A stretch of 64,000 bases of DNA from Verrucomicrobiota bacterium (lineage in GTDB: Bacteria > Verrucomicrobiota > Verrucomicrobiia > Opitutales > Opitutaceae). Made by a program: the position numbers and the translations under genes. The notes under the pieces were generated by a model. The model worked only from the letters and a program-made list of their open reading frames with translations, had not been told where the DNA came from and did no database searches. Location of the stretch: positions 102,062 to 166,061 of the forward strand of contig JAEWBF010000133.1 in the NCBI GenBank assembly GCA_023391285.1. The letters are read 5' to 3'. Positions 60,007-64,000 of the stretch are shown here, piece after piece; within the stretch, counting starts at the first letter, position 1; the number at the start of each line of letters is the position of its first letter.

Positions 60007-60360
60007 CGCGCCCCGTTGAGCACAAGAGGCAGGCCAGGCGCGGTCAGACGGGGCCGTGCCAACCTGGGTGAGAGCCGCGTTTCCGGGTTGAGCCGCTGCT
60101 GCAGCGAAAAACTCCCGCGCCAGCCAACCCAAGTCTGACGCAATCAGGGAAGACATGAACGCATCACGACTCGACCCTCGACCGATCGTAGCGTCGGCCC
60201 TCTCGATCGAGCGTCACGACGTGACGTTTTCCGCGGGTTTAGCTCAATGATAGCCGATCCGTATCATCGAACCTCTGCAGCATTGGCTTCTAAGCGGACA
60301 ACGCGGCCGCGATGCTCTCGTCGCTTGCCGGTGTCGCGCGTGCGGGCTAGTGCTTTCGAG
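60007..60360. other. 354-base gap before the Dabb gene
   Basis: No gene supported. The only notable item is the tRNA-Gly-like 21-mer at 60233-60253, described separately. An open frame from 60247 joins the Dabb gene but lacks protein-like sequence before 60361. Confidence 0.4.
60233..60253 (+). other. Fragment resembling the 5' end of tRNA-Gly
   Basis: GCGGGTTTAGCTCAATGATA plus one G reproduces the acceptor and D-arm start of a typical bacterial tRNA-Gly (GCGGGTGTAGCTCAATGGTA) with two differences. The sequence after 60253 does not continue a tRNA. It may be the scar of an integration event at a tRNA gene, or chance. Confidence 0.35.
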
Positions 60361-60732
60361 ATGAAACGTCTCCTCTCTTTCCTCCTGGTTTTCCTCGGTC
60401 TCGGCGTCGGCACCGCGTTTGCGGACGAAGCCCCTTACCGGCACATCGTGCTGTTCAAGTTCAAGGACAGCGCGAGTGCGGCCGACGTGAAGAAGATCGA
60501 AGACGCCTTTGTCGCGCTGAAGGCCAAGATCCCGCAGATCCAGGCGTTCGAGTGGGGCACCAACGTCAGCCCCGAGGGATTGGCCAACGGGTTCACGCAC
60601 TGCTTCCTCGTCACGTTCAAATCCAAGCCCGACCTCGAGATCTACCTCCCGCACCCCGACCACAAGGCCTTCGTCGCTTTGTTGGGGCCGGTCTTGGACA
60701 AGGTCCTCGTCTTCGACTACGTCGCTAAATAG
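60361..60732 (+). CDS. Exported Dabb (stress-responsive A/B barrel) domain protein
   Basis: 123 residues with a signal peptide (MKRLLSFLLVFLGLGVGTAF). The mature part starts YRHIVLFKFKDSASAADVKK and ends HPDHKAFVALLGPVLDKVLV, the full Dabb dimeric ferredoxin-like barrel fold. The ATG at 60361 is preferred over an earlier in-frame start because it provides the signal. Exported Dabb proteins are frequent in Verrucomicrobia and Planctomycetes; their function is unknown. Convergent with the xylanase gene. Confidence 0.85.
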   Translation: MKRLLSFLLVFLGLGVGTAFADEAPYRHIVLFKFKDSASAADVKKIEDAFVALKAKIPQIQAFEWGTNVSPEGLANGFTHCFLVTFKSKPDLEIYLPHPDHKAFVALLGPVLDKVLVFDYVAK

Positions 60733-60749
60733 GAGGCGCCGCAGAGATC

Positions 60750-60776
60750 GGCGCACGCTTGCGATGGGCGTGCGCC
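60750..60776. terminator. Hairpin between convergent Dabb and xylanase genes
   Basis: Perfect 9-bp stem GGCGCACGC / GCGTGCGCC with a 9-base loop in the 58-base gap. There is no T-tract on either side, so if it stops transcription it is not a standard intrinsic terminator. Confidence 0.45.
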
Positions 60777-60790
60777 AGCGGGGCCAAAGG

Positions 60791-61966
60791 CTACTTCGCT
60801 TTGGCGGGGACTTGCAGGACCGCTTCGAGCGCGGGCTTGGGCTGGAGCGCGCGGTCCCAGAGAAGGGTGTAGTTGGTGCGGTTGGGAATTGGGTAGTCGT
60901 TTTTCCAGGACATGCTGTCGTGGATGCCCCAGAGGGTGACGCGGTCGATTTTGTCGCGCTTGCGGTAGAAGATTTCGAAAAGTTCGGCGTAGCGGTTGGC
61001 CAGGGCGGTTTGCTGCTCGGCGGGCAAGCCGTTCTGATACGGGTCGAGGAAGGTCTTGAACTCCTCGAGTTGGAACTGCGGGTGCATCATGCCCTGGCCG
61101 ATGATCTGACCTTCCTTGGTGAGCGGGAGAACGTCGACGTCGAGCTCGGTGATCATGACCTTCACGCCCAGCGCGGCGTAGGCGTCGATGGCGGCTTCGA
61201 TGTATTCGTTTTTTGGATAGTTGAGGCCCCAATGCCCCTGGATACCCACGCCATCGATCCGAATGCCGGCTGCCTGCAGCATCTTGACCATGCGGACGAT
61301 GCCGTCGCGCTTGGTTGGGCGCCAGGCGTTGAAGTCGTTGTAGTAGAGCTCGGCGTCGGGCGCATACTGGGCGGCGTATTTGAACGCCAGCCGCACGAGC
61401 TCGTCACCGTCGCCGATGCTCTTGACCCAGGTGGTGGGGCGGTAGGAACCATCGTCGTCGATCACTTCATTGACGACGTCCCAAGCGTGAATGCGGCCTT
61501 TGTAGTGGCCGGCGACTTTCTCGATGTGGCGGCGCAGGACTTCCTTTTGGGCTTCGGGGGTGTTGGGCTGGCCATTGTCGTCATGGAAAAACCAAGACGG
61601 CGTCTGATTGTGCCAGATCAACGTGTGGCCGATGATGAACATGTCGTGCCTCTCGCCGAATTCGACGAAGGCGTCGGCCGCGGCGAAGTCGAAGACGCCC
61701 GACTGGGGATTCACCTCCTCGGCTTTGAGCACGTTCTCCGCCGTGATGGCATTGAACTGGCGGATCGCGATCTGCTGCAATTCGGGCGGCTCGCCGGCGA
61801 CGATGGCTTCGTTGACGGCGGTGCCCAGGCGGAAGGCGCCTTTGTAGGCGGCTTGAAGCGTCTGCGGGCTCTGGGCAGCGGCCAGGGGCATGAGCGCCAA
61901 GCAAGCGAGGAAACTGGCCACGCGCGGCGCAAGCCATGAGGTCGGGGTAAACGGGTTGTCGGTCAT
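60791..61966 (-). CDS. Secreted GH10 endo-beta-1,4-xylanase
   Basis: 391 residues, signal peptide to about residue 31 (ACLALMPLAAAQ). A single GH10 TIM barrel: FNAITAENVLKAEEVNPQSG, GHTLIWHNQTPSWFF, the acid/base Glu167 in WDVVNEV, the nucleophile Glu274 in MITELDVD, and LWGIHDSMSWKN near the C-terminus. Length suits a catalytic domain without binding modules. Hydrolyses xylan in the periplasm or outside. The DNA encoding its last nine residues recurs at 57736-57768. Confidence 0.94.
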   Translation of the reverse strand: MTDNPFTPTSWLAPRVASFLACLALMPLAAAQSPQTLQAAYKGAFRLGTAVNEAIVAGEPPELQQIAIRQFNAITAENVLKAEEVNPQSGVFDFAAADAFVEFGERHDMFIIGHTLIWHNQTPSWFFHDDNGQPNTPEAQKEVLRRHIEKVAGHYKGRIHAWDVVNEVIDDDGSYRPTTWVKSIGDGDELVRLAFKYAAQYAPDAELYYNDFNAWRPTKRDGIVRMVKMLQAAGIRIDGVGIQGHWGLNYPKNEYIEAAIDAYAALGVKVMITELDVDVLPLTKEGQIIGQGMMHPQFQLEEFKTFLDPYQNGLPAEQQTALANRYAELFEIFYRKRDKIDRVTLWGIHDSMSWKNDYPIPNRTNYTLLWDRALQPKPALEAVLQVPAKAK

Positions 61967-62035
61967 GGGCGGTCAGATTTAGGGATGGCGGGCGGCGGGT
62001 CAAAGGCCCGGACGCGAAAATCACGGAGGGATTTG

Positions 62036-62545
62036 ATGTCCCGTTAAACACGCGAAACGAGCGAAAGGAGGAGGGGGGGTGAGAGATGAGTGGCGAGGAG
62101 CGGGTGAATTTTCGATCTTTGAAATGGCCGCAAAGAGGCGCAGGAGGCGCAAGAAGGTGAGTGAACCACGAATGGACACGAAGTCGGGTGGAACGAATCA
62201 GTTTAACCACGGATGGACGCGGATGAACACGGATTTGATGGGCCCACGGAATACACGGATGACGCGGAGGGAATTTGATCGCCCGCTAAACACGCGAAGG
62301 AGGCGAAAGGAGGAGGGGAGTTGAGAGAGGAGGAGGCGGGTGAATTTTCGATCTTTGCAACGGCCGCAAAGAGGCGCAGGAGGCGCAAAGAAGATAAGTG
62401 AAACCACGAATGGACACGAAGTCGGGCCGGACGAATCAGTTTAATCACGGATGGACGCGGATGAACACGGATTTGATGGGCCCACGGAATACACGAATGA
62501 CGCGGGGGGATTTATGGCCCGCTAAACAAGCGAAAGGAGGTGGGG
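62036..62545. repeat. Tandemly duplicated composite repeat block
   Basis: Two copies of a unit of about 240 bases (about 62039-62280 and 62281-62518) and the start of a third. Each unit contains, in order: CCGTTAAACACGCGAAA type, a purine-rich GGAGGAGG stretch, GGTGAATTTTCGATCTTT, GGCCGCAAAGAGGCGCAGGA, CCACGAATGGACACGAAGTC, CACGGATGGACGCGGATGAA and GGGCCCACGGAATACACG. The gap 61967-62663 otherwise holds no gene. Confidence 0.85.
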
Positions 62546-62663
62546 TGGAGCCGAAGGGCGCATGGGGCGAGTCTTCACTCGGGATGGAACCTCGGTAGCG
62601 GGCGCAGCGCAGTTGGCTACTCTCCGCGTGACCGGTGGTTCACCTTCTGCTTTCGTGTTGGCG

Positions 62664-63362
62664 ATGATGGGCGATCCTACTCGTTCGCGGAACCGTGCGG
62701 CGGTGGTGCTGGGCGTTTCGATTGCAGTGTTGCTGGCAATGCGGGCTTTGCCGGAGGCGAGCGTGGGAGGCGGGCTGCATTGGGCGCTGATGTGGGTGGG
62801 GATGGCAGGCGCGACGTTCAGCGGAGTTTGGATGCTGATCTGCTGGAGCGACGGGAAAAAGTATCGGCGGTTGAAGGCCGGGGTCGGCGTCATCGCGCGG
62901 TGGAAAGTCGATCGCGCGCGCTGGGAGTGGTTCCGCGGTCACAGCCGAGAGTGGGACCAACGCGAAGGCATCCGCCCGAACTGCGTTAACCTCGATCAAC
63001 CGTGTGGCCCGGAGGGGATCGAAATCGTCGTGACCGGCGACTCGCTCCTCGTCGGCGAGCATTTCGTTTCATTCGAATCGAATGTCGCTGTGCGGGCTTA
63101 CGCGGAGTGGATGGATTTTCATTTCACCATTGTGAAGCCGAAAGGTCCAGCCGCGCACATCAACCTGCGCATCCCGCTCGCTCCGGGGCCGGAGGGCGAG
63201 CGGCACGGCGCGCGGATCGTCGAAGGTCATCGCGTCGCCCGCGCCGCGGCGAGGGCGAACGCTCCCTCGAAACTCAAGGTGCTCCTGATCTTTCTCGGCG
63301 GCTTCTTTGCGCTCACCGGCGCGGTGATAGCCTTGGATTATCTGCTGAGGCGTGGACCTTGA
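62664..63362 (+). CDS. Membrane protein of unknown function, paralogue 2
   Basis: About 232 residues from the ATG at 62664 (or 62667); earlier in-frame sequence is not protein-like. Membrane segments near residues 11-30, 38-58 and 202-225. The soluble part has GVIARWKVDRARWEWFRGHS, CGPEGIEIVVTGDSLLVGEH and WMDFHFTIVKPKGPAAHINL, echoing the protein at 57849-58511. A third helix at the C-terminus is extra. Function unknown. It directly follows the duplicated repeat block. Confidence 0.7.
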   Translation: MMGDPTRSRNRAAVVLGVSIAVLLAMRALPEASVGGGLHWALMWVGMAGATFSGVWMLICWSDGKKYRRLKAGVGVIARWKVDRARWEWFRGHSREWDQREGIRPNCVNLDQPCGPEGIEIVVTGDSLLVGEHFVSFESNVAVRAYAEWMDFHFTIVKPKGPAAHINLRIPLAPGPEGERHGARIVEGHRVARAAARANAPSKLKVLLIFLGGFFALTGAVIALDYLLRRGP

Positions 63363-63434
63363 TCGCGGAGGAGGGGCGGATGATGGGTTCGATTCGGAGC
63401 GACGGGTGCAGCTCCCGCGATCCACCAATTTTTT

Positions 63435-63466
63435 ACCACAGAGACACGGAGGCACAGAGGGAGGGA
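63435..63466. repeat. ACCACAGAGACACGGAGGCA-type intergenic repeat
   Basis: One copy of the same family seen around 32450, 44006 and 46563. The remaining sequence between 63363 and 63690 shows no supported feature. Confidence 0.7.
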
Positions 63467-63690
63467 GAATGAGCGGGTGAATCCTGTGGAGGCGGGGCGG
63501 AGAGGTGGGTCTGCTCATGTCGATGCGCGCGAGTTGTTTGCCGCTAAGGGTGCGGCCGAACTTGTTTAGGAACGTTACTCGACCGAGGGCGATGTAGCTC
63601 CTCGCATGTGGCCGTGAGTTCGACGTCGCGCTCACTGGCGCGTGTGATCACCGTGCTCCGGTTGCAGCAGAAACCGATGAATTCGTTCCC

Positions 63691-63894
63691 ATGCTTCCGA
63701 CACTTCACGCTTTGATTCAGGCAAGTCCGTTCTCGAAATTTACCATCAACATGCATGGTCAGGGCTCTTACGTCGTAGCCCGACCTGAACAAATCTCGTT
63801 TCCGGACACGGGTGCCGTGGTGTTCGACGACGGCTCAAGGCTGTATACGTTGAATCCGGCGTTTATCGTCTCAATTGAGGTTGCCCCGGTTTGA
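63691..63894 (+). CDS. Small conserved-type protein of unknown function, stop provided by an IS end
   Basis: 67 residues (MLPTLHALIQASPFSKFTIN..., DGSRLYTLNPAFIVSIEVAP). The pattern, an N-terminal helix with SPF, then a small beta-sheet with VVFDDGSRLYTL and an IVSIEV ending, is that of a small unnamed family common in Verrucomicrobia. Function is unknown. The TGA stop coincides with the first bases of the IS element that begins at 63892, so the native C-terminus may have been cut by insertion. Confidence 0.55.
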   Translation: MLPTLHALIQASPFSKFTINMHGQGSYVVARPEQISFPDTGAVVFDDGSRLYTLNPAFIVSIEVAPV

Positions 63895-64000
63895 CGGACA
63901 CGAGTTGGGCTCAAGAAAGAGAGCCTACCAATGACCCAATCGAGTTCAGACGGCGCAATGCGCCGTCGCAAGTTTACGGAGCAATACCGTCGGGACGCCG
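63892..64000 (+). mobile_element. Left end of an IS3-type insertion sequence (runs off window)
   Basis: TGACGGACACGAGTTGGGCT at 63892 looks like an IS3-family left end (TGA start), 39 bases before an OrfA-like start codon. Only the first 109 bases are in view; the right end and target duplication cannot be checked. Confidence 0.65.
63931..64000 (+). CDS. IS3-type transposase OrfA, first 23 codons
   Basis: Begins MTQSSSDGAMRRRKFTEQYR, continuing RDA at the window edge. The RRRKFTEQYRRDA stretch is the start of the helix-turn-helix of IS3/IS911 OrfA (consensus KRKFTxEFKxEAV). The rest lies outside. Confidence 0.7.
   Translation, partial: MTQSSSDGAMRRRKFTEQYRRDA

Overview
The window looks like chromosomal DNA of a Verrucomicrobiota member, most probably an Opitutaceae-like (Opitutales) bacterium. 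The reasons are high GC throughout, Verrucomicrobia-style gene content (ResB/CcsA cytochrome maturation, multihaem cytochromes, ADOP permease, GH10 xylanase) and intergenic regions packed with short imperfect repeats of the types ACCACGGATGGACGCGGATG, GCCGCAAAGAGGCGCAGGAG, AAACACGCGAAAGGGGCGAA and 7-bp-period GAACTTT / GAGTTGA tracts. The assignment is an inference; no rRNA is present to confirm it.

Region 1 (1-9.2 kb) is a respiratory block. A minus-strand operon (lipoprotein, ResB, CcsA) makes c-type cytochromes. Divergent from it, a plus-strand set encodes a monohaem cytochrome c, an ImcH-like inner-membrane heptahaem NapC/NirT cytochrome, a DmsE/MtrA-like eight-haem lipoprotein cytochrome and an MtrB/PioB-like outer-membrane barrel, closed by a strong hairpin. 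Together they outline a route from the quinone pool across periplasm and outer membrane, i.e. a candidate extracellular electron transfer conduit.

Region 2 (9.35-23.6 kb) is one giant secreted Rhs polymorphic toxin of about 4,528 residues. It has a beta-solenoid-like N-terminus, nine cadherin-like repeats, a PKD-like domain split by an inserted domain, four LamG-Ig units, an Rhs/YD cage and an HNH-like (GHH) toxin tip. An AT-richer candidate immunity gene overlaps its stop.

Region 3 (23.9-47.4 kb) holds an RtcB-family RNA ligase, an ADOP-type permease, an exported lactonase and TIM-barrel isomerase, an SDR / zinc-dehydrogenase pair with a 4-base overlap, an mdtABC-type RND efflux operon, a hybrid sensor kinase, and an NAD salvage set (pncB, NUDIX hydrolase, pncA) whose genes are separated by dense repeats. 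Repeat DNA has been absorbed into the 3' ends of pncB and the NUDIX gene, and REP-like elements lie inside resB and mdtC.

Region 4 (47.5-57.6 kb) is a defence-type island beside a tRNA-Ile(CAT): a decayed VapBC, then hsdR, hsdS, a GIY-YIG protein, an HTH/PIN toxin-antitoxin pair, hsdM and a NucS-like nuclease. Region 5 (57.7-64 kb) carries xylan-related genes (esterase, GH10 xylanase), a Dabb protein, two related membrane proteins, a short orphan copy of the xylanase 3' end, a 21-base tRNA-Gly-like fragment, a tandemly duplicated repeat block, and the start of an IS3-type element that runs off the right edge.
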